From Oleidesulfovibrio sp047973035 (lineage in GTDB: Bacteria > Desulfobacterota > Desulfovibrionia > Desulfovibrionales > Desulfovibrionaceae), in NCBI RefSeq assembly GCF_047973035.1, contig NZ_JBKEBF010000020.1, forward strand, positions 1-64,000: a DNA stretch of 64,000 nt, in the 5' to 3' direction. Numbering within the stretch: the stretch's first letter is position 1; every line of letters starts with the position of its first letter. The notes under the pieces are model-generated. The model worked only from the letters and a program-made list of their open reading frames with translations. It was not told where the DNA came from and searched no databases. Position numbers and translations under genes: made by a program. Shown in pieces: positions 52,211 to 60,986 of the stretch.

Positions 52211-53494
52211 CTAATATCCGAGCATATGGGGCAGCCAGATGGAAATCTCCGGCACCAGAATCAGCAACAGCTGACATGCCAGAGCAACAAGAACAAACGG
52301 CCAGATGTGGCGGAACATCTTTTCAAGCGCCACGCCGCCCACCGAAGAAACAATATAGACACAAGCCCCCATAGGCGGTGTGATAAGCGCAATTGTGATG
52401 TTCAGAGTCATCACGATACCAAAATGATACGGATCAATACCCGCTGCTACTGCCAGAGGAGCAAAAACAGGAGTCAGCAACACCAAAGCTGCAATCTCTT
52501 CCATAAACATGCCCACTACAAACACAATAAGGCTGATAAGCAGCAGCACCTGTGTAGGCGTGGTTGCATACTCCATAATGACAGGCGCCATAGACTGGGG
52601 CACCTTTTCTGCAGACAGAATCCAGCCGACGATAGTTGCCGCGCCAATCACAACAAAGATGACACTGGTAAGGCGCACCGTATTGGAAAACGCTCTCAGA
52701 ATCCCTTTGATTGTAAGCTCGCGCGTCCACAGTAAGCCCACGATAACTACATACAGGCTGGCAATCGCACCGGATTCCGTAGGAGTCATAAACCCGAACA
52801 GAATACCGCCGATAATAATGCCGGGAGCAATAAGAGCTGCCATGGCCCCCGCAGTAGCCCGCATAAGTTCGCGGCCGGAAAAAGCAGAGTTAACCGTGGG
52901 CAGATTCAGCCTGATGGCACTGATGCGGTGCATAATCATAAAGGCTACGCCCAGCAGCAGACCGGGGATAACCCCCGCCATAAACAAGCCACCCACATTG
53001 GTCTTTGTCATTGCCCCGAACAGAATCATAAAGATGCTGGGCGGGATAATGGGACCGATAAGAGAACTGCCTGCAGTCAGACCCGCTGCATACGAATCCG
53101 GATAGCCACCTTTTTTCATGGCGGGAATCATGATTGACCCTACGGCAGAGGCATCCGCCGCAGCGGAACCGTTCACACCCGCAAAAATGATACTGGCAAC
53201 AACTGTCACGTAGCCCAGCCCACCCTTCAGGTGCCCCACCAGAGCCTCCGCAAAGCGAAGCAGCCTGCTGGTCAGCCCTGCGCAGCCCATCAATTCGCCC
53301 ACCAGAATAAAGTACGGGATGGCAAGAAGAGAAAATGGCTCCATGCCCCCGTAAAACTGCTGCACCATCAGGCGAAGCTGGTTGGCATCGCCAACGTAGG
53401 CAAAGCCAGCCAGCGCCGTACACAGCATGGCAATAAACAAAGGTAGACCGGTAGCCAGCATGGCAAAGAAGACAAGCAGTAACAGTACACTCAT
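52211..53494 (-). CDS. dctM: TRAP transporter large permease (DctM)
   Basis: A 427-residue membrane protein with about 12 helices and the DctM signature pattern (LLLLVFFAMLATGLPLFIAM; GSSLIGPIIPPSIFMILFGA; ALITPPMGACVYIVSSVGG). It carries the sodium-driven transport channel of a TRAP system and pairs with DctQ, whose stop overlaps its start by four bases. It lies between the receptor/permease genes and the D-Ala-D-Ala dipeptidase. Confidence 0.94.
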   Translation of the reverse strand: MSVLLLLVFFAMLATGLPLFIAMLCTALAGFAYVGDANQLRLMVQQFYGGMEPFSLLAIPYFILVGELMGCAGLTSRLLRFAEALVGHLKGGLGYVTVVASIIFAGVNGSAAADASAVGSIMIPAMKKGGYPDSYAAGLTAGSSLIGPIIPPSIFMILFGAMTKTNVGGLFMAGVIPGLLLGVAFMIMHRISAIRLNLPTVNSAFSGRELMRATAGAMAALIAPGIIIGGILFGFMTPTESGAIASLYVVIVGLLWTRELTIKGILRAFSNTVRLTSVIFVVIGAATIVGWILSAEKVPQSMAPVIMEYATTPTQVLLLISLIVFVVGMFMEEIAALVLLTPVFAPLAVAAGIDPYHFGIVMTLNITIALITPPMGACVYIVSSVGGVALEKMFRHIWPFVLVALACQLLLILVPEISIWLPHMLGY

Positions 53495-54021
53495 GGCACA
53501 TCCTCCCTTGCCGGACTTTGGCCTGAATCTTCAGGCTTCTGTGCCAGAGCATCAATAGCTACAAACTGCTGCAGGCTGTATTCGATAAGCATCAAAGCCA
53601 TGCCCACCGGAACAGCCATCAACGGTATCGCCTTCTTAATCCCCAACGTCATGATGGTAAAAAGCCTCATCTTGTAGGCGTATGCTCCGCCAAGCCAGAT
53701 CATAATCCCCAGAATGCTTACAAACACAACCGTACGAAACGCAACGGCCAGTTTTCTGGCATTAGGGGAAAGCTTATCCACAAGAATATGAATAGCCATA
53801 TGCTCTCCGCGCTTCAGTGCAGGAGCTGCAGCCAGCATGACCATCCAGACGAGTGTGACCTTGGCTAGGTCGGTAGTCCATACAGGCGCTCGGTAAAAAC
53901 GTGAAAACACGCCGATCATGACCGAGGCCAGATTGACAACAAGGAGCGCCCCTGCCCCCACAAGACAAAGGCGCTCCAAAGTGTCTGAGGCTTTTTGGCA
54001 ATAAGTGCCCATTCGCCTCAT
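53491..54021 (-). CDS. dctQ: TRAP transporter small permease (DctQ)
   Basis: A 176-residue protein with four predicted helices and the DctQ motif region WTTDLAKVTLVWMVMLAAAP plus ALKRGEHMAIHILVD. It connects the substrate-binding protein to the large permease. It begins two bases after the receptor gene and overlaps dctM, so the three are translationally coupled. Confidence 0.92.
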   Translation of the reverse strand: MRRMGTYCQKASDTLERLCLVGAGALLVVNLASVMIGVFSRFYRAPVWTTDLAKVTLVWMVMLAAAPALKRGEHMAIHILVDKLSPNARKLAVAFRTVVFVSILGIMIWLGGAYAYKMRLFTIMTLGIKKAIPLMAVPVGMALMLIEYSLQQFVAIDALAQKPEDSGQSPAREDVP

Positions 54022-54022
54022 A

Positions 54023-55060
54023 CTATTTTACTCCCTCGTTGGCTTTTTTTGCATCTTCCATGGCATGGTCAATCCAGCTCTGGTCAATCTGCCCGCTAAG
54101 CCACTTGATATACGAGGGGCTGCCAAGCGCTTTGAACTGTGCCATTTCTTCGGCATTGGGGGTATATACCTTCATGCCTTTATCAGCCAGAAACTTCACA
54201 CGATCATCAACCTGCGATTCAACGAACTCGCGGGTCTTTACATTGGCTTCGTGCGCGGCTTTTCTGACGAGCTGCTGGTCTGCAGCAGACAATGAATCAA
54301 GGAATTCACCGTTGATCAGCAGAAACTGGTCGGAGTACTGTACGTTTGCAAGTGTCAGGTACTCCTGAACTTCATACAGGCTGCCGATGATAATGTAGGT
54401 AGGGGGGTTCATCTGGCCGTCAGCAACGCCGGTTTTCAGTGCCAGATACACTTCAGTCCACGGAATGGGAGTGCCGGATGCGCCAAAAGCTTCATACATG
54501 GCAACCTGGCTGGCATCCATAGCGCGGAACTTCATCCCTTTGAAATCAGCAGGAGACTTGATGGGCTTTTTAGAAGTAAAAGCAATAAAGCCGCCCTCTT
54601 CCACTACTGCCAGCAGCTCAATGCCGGTACGCGAACGCAGTTCTTTGTTTGCCTTTTCCATAAAGGAGCTGGAATCAAAAAACTTGTGCGCAGCAGCGTA
54701 GCTTTCGAACATAAAGGGGATGTTTGTTGCGAACATTTCGGGGAATACGGTTTCCATACCGCCAAATGAAGCCACGTTAATCATGGGGCCGGTCATTACC
54801 TGCTCCATGCGCTGCTGTTCGTTGCCCAGCTGGCTGTTGGGGTACAGATCAATGATGATTGCACCGGCAGAGGCTTTTTCCACCAGTTCCTTAAATGTAC
54901 TGGCGTAAGCATGTACCGCGTTGTCTTCAAGGCTGGGGGGGCCGTTGTAGCACATCTTGACCGTGGTAGCCGCCATTGCTGCCACAGGTACCGCCAATGC
55001 CAGTACCAATGCCATCAGAACCCGTTTCATGCCCGACGAATACAGTCCAGTACGTTTCAT
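54023..55060 (-). CDS. dctP: TRAP transporter substrate-binding protein (DctP)
   Basis: A 345-residue periplasmic receptor from ATG 55060, six bases after GGAGG. The signal peptide (MKRVLMALVLALAVPVAAMA) is followed by the DctP fold: DLYPNSQLGNEQQRMEQVMT, GMKFRAMDASQVAMYEAFGA (the Arg that binds the substrate carboxylate), TPIPWTEVYLALKTGVADGQ. TRAP receptors bind organic acids and some amino acids. The genomic company suggests D-alanine, D-Ala-D-Ala or a related compound, but the ligand cannot be read from sequence. It lies 154 bases downstream of alr on the same strand. Confidence 0.92.
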   Translation of the reverse strand: MKRTGLYSSGMKRVLMALVLALAVPVAAMAATTVKMCYNGPPSLEDNAVHAYASTFKELVEKASAGAIIIDLYPNSQLGNEQQRMEQVMTGPMINVASFGGMETVFPEMFATNIPFMFESYAAAHKFFDSSSFMEKANKELRSRTGIELLAVVEEGGFIAFTSKKPIKSPADFKGMKFRAMDASQVAMYEAFGASGTPIPWTEVYLALKTGVADGQMNPPTYIIIGSLYEVQEYLTLANVQYSDQFLLINGEFLDSLSAADQQLVRKAAHEANVKTREFVESQVDDRVKFLADKGMKVYTPNAEEMAQFKALGSPSYIKWLSGQIDQSWIDHAMEDAKKANEGVK

Positions 55061-55214
55061 GGACGTCCTCCAAAAGATAAGGTTAAACCGCCCGGTGCCG
55101 GATTGTGCTCTGCCCGTTATCGGCCGGACATCTGTCAGGCCGTAACACACCGGCATACGCCGTCATCCGCCCTCAACACCGAAGCCGCCGCAGCTTTTCA
55201 GACACGGCGAATAA

Positions 55215-56390
55215 TTACCGCTCATCCTCCACATAAAATCGCGGCACTCTGGCAAGCAGACGCGAAGTAACCTCGTAGTTGATTGTCGAGGTCAAACGCG
55301 CATGCTCATCTGCTGTTACCGCTTCTGTTCCCTGTCTGCCGATAATGGTGACAATATCCCCTTCGGCAACGCCTTGAATGTGTCCCACGTCTATCATTGT
55401 CTGGTCCATACACACCCTGCCGACAACTGAAGCACGTCTGCCGTGCAACAGCATCTCGCCCTTTGACGACAACAGGCGCGGATACCCGTCAGCGTAGCCT
55501 ACAGGAACCGCTCCGATAATCGTTGGCGTGCCGGTAGTATGTGTATGCCCGTAGCTGACAGTAAAGCCGGCAGGTACGTTTTTCACACTGCTTAAGCGGG
55601 CTCTCAGACTCATCACCGGCTCCAGATCAAAGCCTGCTTTATCCATTTCTTCTGACGGGTTGAGCCCATAAAGCATGATGCCGGCACGCACCATATCAAA
55701 GTGCGCGTCAGGCAACACCATGATTCCGGCACTGTTTGCCGCGTGAATGCATAACTTTTCACGCGCCCGCTCCGGTAGTTCGGACAGTGCCTGAGTAAAA
55801 ATTTCCAGTTGCCGTCTTGCGGTAACCGGCACCTCTGCGTCGCTGGCTGCAAAGTGTGTATAAACGCCTGTTACCGCCAGGCTAGGACGCGCTTTAAATC
55901 CTTCGTAAATTTTCCCCAGCGGAACAGCGCCATGGTTACCTGTTGCCAGATATCCCAACCGGCCCATACCGGTGTCGATCTTCAAATGGACACTGACAGA
56001 GGGAGAGACGCCAGCAGCCTTTAAAACAGTACCCAATGCATCCGCATATTCGTCGGAGTGAACTGTCTGTGTCAGATTGTGCTGTGCCAGCAATGGTGCA
56101 TGATGAGGGGGAGTCGGACCGAAAATAAGTACCGGCTGTGTGATACCGCCGTTTCGCAGTTCAATAGCCTCTGCAATACGGGCAACGCCGAACGCCGCAG
56201 CCCCTTCCTTGCTTAAAGCCTGAGCAACCTGCACCGCGCCATGTCCATATGCATTGGCTTTTACAACTGCCATGACATTAACTGCAGAAGTAACGTGCGC
56301 CTTCACAGCAATAAAATTTTTGCGCAAGGCACCAAGGTCAATCTCTGCCCACAAGGGTTCTGCAACACTATTCACACTAATCAAAGGCAC
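55215..56390 (-). CDS. alr: Alanine racemase
   Basis: A 391-residue PLP enzyme interconverting L- and D-alanine. It has the PLP Lys in VMAVVKANAYGHGAVQVAQA, the catalytic Tyr in VSYGHTHTTG, MVRAGIMLYGLNPS and GRVCMDQTMIDVG (carboxylated-lysine/dimer region). Alr normally supplies D-Ala for cell wall. Its position at the head of a TRAP/dipeptidase operon, divergent from an IclR regulator, points to a catabolic copy. A second biosynthetic alr may exist elsewhere in the genome. Confidence 0.94.
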   Translation of the reverse strand: MPLISVNSVAEPLWAEIDLGALRKNFIAVKAHVTSAVNVMAVVKANAYGHGAVQVAQALSKEGAAAFGVARIAEAIELRNGGITQPVLIFGPTPPHHAPLLAQHNLTQTVHSDEYADALGTVLKAAGVSPSVSVHLKIDTGMGRLGYLATGNHGAVPLGKIYEGFKARPSLAVTGVYTHFAASDAEVPVTARRQLEIFTQALSELPERAREKLCIHAANSAGIMVLPDAHFDMVRAGIMLYGLNPSEEMDKAGFDLEPVMSLRARLSSVKNVPAGFTVSYGHTHTTGTPTIIGAVPVGYADGYPRLLSSKGEMLLHGRRASVVGRVCMDQTMIDVGHIQGVAEGDIVTIIGRQGTEAVTADEHARLTSTINYEVTSRLLARVPRFYVEDER

Positions 56391-56408
56391 GCCCTCACCA
56401 TAAATAAA

Positions 56409-56446
56409 TATTGCATTGCAATACTTTTTATCATATTACAATTGTA
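56409..56446. promoter_or_regulatory. Palindromes in the alr/IclR divergent promoter
   Basis: TATTGCATTGCAATA (56409-56423, 7-base arms around one base) and TACAATTGTA (56437-56446) are perfect inverted repeats about 20-60 bases upstream of alr. Either may be an IclR-type operator. No sigma54 box fits here. Confidence 0.45.
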
Positions 56447-56554
56447 CATATTGAAGCAGAACTGTCAACACGAAGATTGACACTGGCACTGTGCAACCAA
56501 TCAGCGATCTAATCCCAAAAACAACAGTATGTTATTGTTCAGGGAGTATGCGCC

Positions 56555-57364
56555 ATGCCAAAGCAGCCTTCAAAAAAAGTAATGGATTCTTTGCCAGCCC
56601 CCCCCAAAAAACGTACCGATCCGCTTTTTGTAAGCTCATTGGAAAAAGCAGTGCAAGTGCTGGAAGCCTTCGACTCCACATCGCGCAGCCTGAGTCTTTC
56701 TGAACTCAGCACAAAAACCGGCTTTAACAAAAGCGCCGTGCAACGATTTCTGTATACATGGGAAGCCCTTGGCTATCTAGAGAAAGACCGCGATACAAAG
56801 CGTTTTTCGCTAAGCCCTAAAGTCATGTCATTGAGTTACCACTATCTGAAAGGAAAAAGGCTGGTAGAAGTAGCAACGCCTATTTTGCTTGAAATACGGA
56901 AAAGGCTTGGTTGTCCGGTATATCTGGGCACGTTATACGAAACTGACATTATGTATTTGATACGCCTGCCCCAACGCTTTCTTCTTTTGGAAAGCACCCT
57001 GCCTGGCAGACGGGTGCCTGCCTTTTGCGGCGGCAGAGCATTCTTATCCCGTCTGGATAAAAACACGGTAAAGACGCTGCTGGAGCAGTCTGAACGCCAG
57101 CAATTGACCCCATATACGATCACGGGAGGAGCGGAAAACATAAATGAAGTCGAAAAAGCGAAGCGCCTTGGCTACGCGGTTTCAAAACAGGAACAGCTGA
57201 TCGGCGAAATTTCCGTATCTGCAGCTGTGGTAAACAGCTCCGGAGAGCCTATCGCAGCAGTATACGCATCAGCCGACTGCTCCGAGTGGGATGAGGAGAG
57301 AATTCATACCGAGTTAGCCCCTGTAGTATTAAAGGCCGCTGCGGATATCGGATTGCAATTTTAA
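56555..57364 (+). CDS. IclR-family transcriptional regulator
   Basis: A 269-residue protein with an N-terminal winged HTH (VSSLEKAVQVLEAFDSTSRS, SLSELSTKTGFNKSAVQRFL) and a GAF-like effector domain (LGTLYETDIMYLIRLP; VSAAVVNSSGEPIAAVYASA). IclR proteins bind small organic ligands and often control the divergent catabolic gene set, here alr-dctPQM-ddpX. The first ~25 residues are a basic, Pro-rich extension (PSKKVMDSLPAPPKKRTD). It is monocistronic. Confidence 0.92.
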   Translation: MPKQPSKKVMDSLPAPPKKRTDPLFVSSLEKAVQVLEAFDSTSRSLSLSELSTKTGFNKSAVQRFLYTWEALGYLEKDRDTKRFSLSPKVMSLSYHYLKGKRLVEVATPILLEIRKRLGCPVYLGTLYETDIMYLIRLPQRFLLLESTLPGRRVPAFCGGRAFLSRLDKNTVKTLLEQSERQQLTPYTITGGAENINEVEKAKRLGYAVSKQEQLIGEISVSAAVVNSSGEPIAAVYASADCSEWDEERIHTELAPVVLKAAADIGLQF

Positions 57365-57680
57365 CTATCCTTACAACGACACCGTACCGGCAGGATGAGT
57401 TTTTTATCTATAACCTATGCCTTGTGCTCTCCCTCTCCGCATAGCTTTCTACTGAAGAAAGCGCTACCGGCTTGCTCTTTTTTACTCTCTCTTAATTAGC
57501 AAAGCCTGCCTGCTCACTATCATCCATAAGATAACACACCGCAATTAAAATACTTACTTCATCACATCAAAAGAAGACTAACAACGCACTTGCCGAAAAA
57601 GGAATAACGAGTCTATCTTTACGAAACTACGTTGTAAGTCAAAAAACTAAACAACCAGTTCCCGGACAAGATATCTCGCC
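57365..57680. other. Intergenic region
   Basis: 316 bases, AT-rich, without an open frame longer than chance, a clear hairpin terminator or a recognisable promoter. It would carry the promoter of the sensor kinase and the end of the iclR transcript. Confidence 0.5.
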
Positions 57681-59159
57681 ATGAAAAAATACAAATGGCT
57701 TAAGCCCTCCTTAACAGTTTCTCTTATCTATATTATTTTTGGGTTCTTATGGATCACCCTATCTGATGCATTGCTGCTTTTTTTCGTTTCTGATCAGGAA
57801 ACATACACGACACTACAAACATGGACAGGCTGGTTTTATGTTATTATCACCGCCTTTTTAGTATTTCACCTTACCTCACGGGGCCTGCGTAAGGTAATGC
57901 AACAAGAACAGGAAATTTCTGAAAGCCGGGCCCGCCTTGCTCTGGCCCTAACCGCAGTACGCGATGGCGTATGGGACTGGGATGTCAAACGTAATGCTGT
58001 ATATTTCAGCCCTCGTTACTATGAAATGTTAGGCTTTACTCCTGATGAGTTTCCGGCAAGTTTTGAGGCTTGGCGCTCGCTTCTGCACCCTGAAGACAAA
58101 AAACGTTCTGAAGCTATCATTGCTGACTACCTGAAAAAGATACCTCCGCAAGGGATACCGGATACATTTTCCACCGAGTTCAGATTACGCACAAAAGACG
58201 GAAATTGGCGCTGGATATTATCCCGCGGGCAAATAGCTGCCAGAGATACTAGCAACCTCCCTGTACGTGTCATCGGCACACATGTGGACATCACCGAGCG
58301 AAAGGAAACAGAAGAATACCTGCTTCAATCAGAAAAAATGATATCCATCGGCGGGCTGGCTGCTGGCATGGCTCATGAAATCAATAATCCTCTATCCGGC
58401 ATCAGCGGCGCTGCCCAAAATCTTAACAGCAGATTACTTTCGGACAATGCAGCCAACAGAAAAGCCGCGCAGGACTGTAATGTCTCGCTTGATGCTGTGC
58501 ATGCCTACCTTGAGCAAAGGCAAATTCCCAGAATGGTACAAGGTATTCTGGAATCAGTTGAGCGAGCTTCAACAATAGTTAAAAACATGCTCGCATTCAG
58601 CCGTAAAACCAGCAGGAGCTTCAGCTATCATTCGGTGGAAGAACTCTTGGAAGCAACAGTACAGCTAGCTTCAACTGATTATAATCTGAAACAGCATTAC
58701 GATTTCCGCCAGATTACAATTCTTCGCAATTATGAACCTAATACTCCTCAAATAGCGTGTGATGGCAACCAACTGCAACAGGTGTTTCTTAATATTTTAA
58801 AAAATGCGGCAGAAGCTTTGCATGAAAAAGGCATTCCTGAAAGAGCACCAGAAATAGTTCTTCGTCTCCACACGGAAGCTGATCATGTTGTAATTAGCAT
58901 TGAAGATAACGGCCCGGGCATGAACGACGCGGTCCGAAAACGCATTTTTGAACCATTCTTTACAACAAAATCAATAGGATATGGCACAGGATTAGGACTT
59001 TCTATTTCTTACTTTATCATCACAAATGAGCACAAAGGAGAAATGGAGGTTACTTCCTCCATCGGTAACTGGACAAAGTTTACCATCCGCTTGCCAGTGC
59101 ATAATGCCGAGCTAACAAAACAGCAGCTTCAAACAAATGAAACGCTACTCGACACATAG
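57681..59159 (+). CDS. Membrane PAS-domain sensor histidine kinase
   Basis: A 492-residue protein. Two N-terminal membrane helices (LIYIIFGFLWITLSDALLLF; GWFYVIITAFLVFHL) are followed by a PAS/PAC pair (RDGVWDWDVKRNAVYFSPRY, FRLRTKDGNWRWILSRG). The HisKA phosphoacceptor is GLAAGMAHEINNPLSGISGA, and the ATPase domain carries NILKNAAEAL, EDNGPGMN and GTGLGLSISYFI. It has no receiver domain and no response regulator nearby, so it is an orphan kinase. Confidence 0.93.
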   Translation: MKKYKWLKPSLTVSLIYIIFGFLWITLSDALLLFFVSDQETYTTLQTWTGWFYVIITAFLVFHLTSRGLRKVMQQEQEISESRARLALALTAVRDGVWDWDVKRNAVYFSPRYYEMLGFTPDEFPASFEAWRSLLHPEDKKRSEAIIADYLKKIPPQGIPDTFSTEFRLRTKDGNWRWILSRGQIAARDTSNLPVRVIGTHVDITERKETEEYLLQSEKMISIGGLAAGMAHEINNPLSGISGAAQNLNSRLLSDNAANRKAAQDCNVSLDAVHAYLEQRQIPRMVQGILESVERASTIVKNMLAFSRKTSRSFSYHSVEELLEATVQLASTDYNLKQHYDFRQITILRNYEPNTPQIACDGNQLQQVFLNILKNAAEALHEKGIPERAPEIVLRLHTEADHVVISIEDNGPGMNDAVRKRIFEPFFTTKSIGYGTGLGLSISYFIITNEHKGEMEVTSSIGNWTKFTIRLPVHNAELTKQQLQTNETLLDT

Positions 59160-59182
59160 AGATATTTACAAAGCAGATTTAA

Positions 59183-59683
59183 ATGCGAATTTACTACAAG
59201 CAAAACAGACTATATAAAAATAGAACTGGCAATGATGATCGGCTTTCTGTCACCGACAACCTGTTATATTTACTCTCTGCAAAAAAACGCTCAAGGCTTA
59301 TTTCTTTAAACGAAGTGAACTCCGTTCTCTTTAACAAACACCATTCTATCGGCTGTTCAATCAAAGCACCACTATGGAATGTCGGCTGGTATCATCAACC
59401 GCAGTGGTATGAACTTTTTAAAGGGGAGCAGGTTTATCTTCCTCAATGCGTGTTATTTACAGACGGATCAGCAACCTATGCAGTTGTAGTTATTGAGGGT
59501 GAATTGGAAATCCGAATCTGGAGGGACCCCAATCGTTTGAACCGCAGCAAAGAGGACTGGTTCTCTCACGAACCTTTAGTGTTAATAAAAGAGCTAAATC
59601 TTGTTAGAAAAAGTTTTGACGTATTACTAAAACACATACAAAAGGAAGATGCCTACGAAGCCAGAAGTCCTAAATTCCCTTAA
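59183..59683 (+). CDS. Hypothetical protein downstream of the sensor kinase
   Basis: A 166-residue soluble protein, starting 23 bases after the kinase stop with no clear RBS. It shows VGWYHQPQWYELFKGEQVYL, RIWRDPNRLNRSKEDWFSHE and many aromatic residues. I do not recognise it. Its position suggests co-transcription with the kinase. Confidence 0.5.
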   Translation: MRIYYKQNRLYKNRTGNDDRLSVTDNLLYLLSAKKRSRLISLNEVNSVLFNKHHSIGCSIKAPLWNVGWYHQPQWYELFKGEQVYLPQCVLFTDGSATYAVVVIEGELEIRIWRDPNRLNRSKEDWFSHEPLVLIKELNLVRKSFDVLLKHIQKEDAYEARSPKFP

Positions 59684-59817
59684 CTGCAAACATAAAGGTG
59701 ATCAGCCATGGCTTCCACTCATGCAGCGAATAGGTGTATTTTATTTTCTTTCCACAGCACGCTACGTTAGATATGCGTTCCGATAACCGCTACACACTTA
59801 CCACTTAGGAGCATTTT

Positions 59818-59976
59818 ATGGATTTTTTACGTGTTCTGATTGCCATCCTGCTTCCTCCCCTCGGTGTATTCCTGCAAGTAGGCTTTGGGGGAGCGTTCTG
59901 GCTTAACATTCTGCTGACTCTTTTGGGCTATATTCCCGGCATAGTCCATGCCGTATGGATTATTGCCAGACGCTAG
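59818..59976 (+). CDS. Pmp3/YqaE-family small membrane protein
   Basis: A 52-residue protein with two hydrophobic helices and the UPF0057 pattern (LIAILLPPLGVFLQVGFGGA, then FWLNILLTLLGYIPGIVHAV and a short basic end). AGGAG lies seven bases before the ATG. The family helps control membrane potential and salt or stress tolerance. It is monocistronic. Confidence 0.9.
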   Translation: MDFLRVLIAILLPPLGVFLQVGFGGAFWLNILLTLLGYIPGIVHAVWIIARR

Positions 59977-60050
59977 AAACTAAAAAGCAAAACAGACTGG
60001 CGGCTGAGCGACTCAAGCCCTCTCCTGCCAAGCCTGATGCATACAAATAC

Positions 60051-60085
60051 AAAAAAGGCGAAGCCACCAGGTGGCTTCGCCTTTT
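60051..60085. terminator. Bidirectional Rho-independent terminator
   Basis: AAAGGCGAAGCCAC, short CAG loop, GTGGCTTCGCCTTTTT. Shared by pmp3-like and ssb transcripts. Confidence 0.93.
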
Positions 60086-60112
60086 TATTTACTACGGATA
60101 GTCCGGTATTCA

Positions 60113-60604
60113 CTAGAACGGAACGTCATCCATACCGCTGACTTCAGACGGAAATGCAGGGCCCATGTCATCAAAACCGTTGTCTGCGGGGGGAGCCTGA
60201 TGGCCTCCGCGCTGCTGCTGCGGCTGCTGGAACGAGCGACGCTCGCCACCCTGTGCAGGCGCACCTGCGCCGTCACCGCGACGGTCAAGGAACTGCACAC
60301 GCTGTCCCTTAATCTCGGTGGTGTAACGGTTCTGACCTTGCTGGTCCTGCCATTGTCTGGTCTGCAGGCTGCCTTCTACGTACACCATGCTACCTTTAGA
60401 CAGGTAGTTGGCGCAGTTTTCAGCCTGACGCTGGAACACAACCACGGTGTGCCATTCGGTAGTTTCCTGACGGTTGCCTTCGCGATCGGTATACGTTTCG
60501 CTTGTGGCAATACGCAGACGCGCCACAGGAGTTCCGGATTGGGAATATTTAAGCTCGGGATCGGCACCCAGCCTGCCTATGAGCATCACTTTATTGAGCG
60601 ACAT
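60113..60604 (-). CDS. ssb: Single-stranded DNA-binding protein
   Basis: A 163-residue protein from ATG 60604 (AGGAGA seven bases upstream; the longer frame to 60691 overlaps the previous gene). The OB fold starts MSLNKVMLIGRLGADPELKY and contains TEWHTVVVFQRQAENCANYL. A Gln/Gly/Pro-rich linker leads to the acidic tip MDDVPF, which recruits repair and replication partners. It is the last gene of the carboxyltransferase operon. Confidence 0.97.
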   Translation of the reverse strand: MSLNKVMLIGRLGADPELKYSQSGTPVARLRIATSETYTDREGNRQETTEWHTVVVFQRQAENCANYLSKGSMVYVEGSLQTRQWQDQQGQNRYTTEIKGQRVQFLDRRGDGAGAPAQGGERRSFQQPQQQRGGHQAPPADNGFDDMGPAFPSEVSGMDDVPF

Positions 60605-60635
60605 GAGAAGTCTCCTTACTGTATCTTGTGTCTTC

Positions 60636-60983
60636 CTACGCTTTCGCGAGTTCTTTTTCAAGCTCTGTAAGAGCTTCTTCCAACCGGTCACTCAGTGAGT
60701 TTGCCAGCTTGGGGTCCCAGTCGCCCAGAGCGTCTTCCAATTGCTGCATCAAACCGGCCAGTTTCTGCACTCCCGGCTCTAACAGAAGCTTTATCTGCTT
60801 ATCCCAGGGAGCAAACCGGCAACCGTCATCCAGCTCACGCACAAGATCCAGCACACCTCTGGCCTCTTCAGGCCTAGGTTCGGAGTCACCCCATACCTGA
60901 GCATACAACAACGGCCATGTGCGCTTTACGTCTTCATGGTCGAACGTATACGCCATCACTCTGATCTGCAGCACTTTTCCCAT
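60636..60983 (-). CDS. Conserved hypothetical protein in the carboxyltransferase-ssb operon
   Basis: A 115-residue soluble protein, with VMAYTFDHEDVKRTWPLLYA, FAPWDKQIKLLLEPGVQKLA and a charged helical C-terminus (DRLEEALTELEKELAKA). No family is recognised. It sits four bases after the biotinyl-type protein gene and 32 bases before ssb. Confidence 0.72.
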   Translation of the reverse strand: MGKVLQIRVMAYTFDHEDVKRTWPLLYAQVWGDSEPRPEEARGVLDLVRELDDGCRFAPWDKQIKLLLEPGVQKLAGLMQQLEDALGDWDPKLANSLSDRLEEALTELEKELAKA

Positions 60984-60986
60984 TGG

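Noticed and set aside
56485..56505. TGGCACTGTGCAA upstream of the IclR gene, looking like a sigma54 box
   Set aside because: The distance between the GG and GC elements is too short for a functional -24/-12 promoter.
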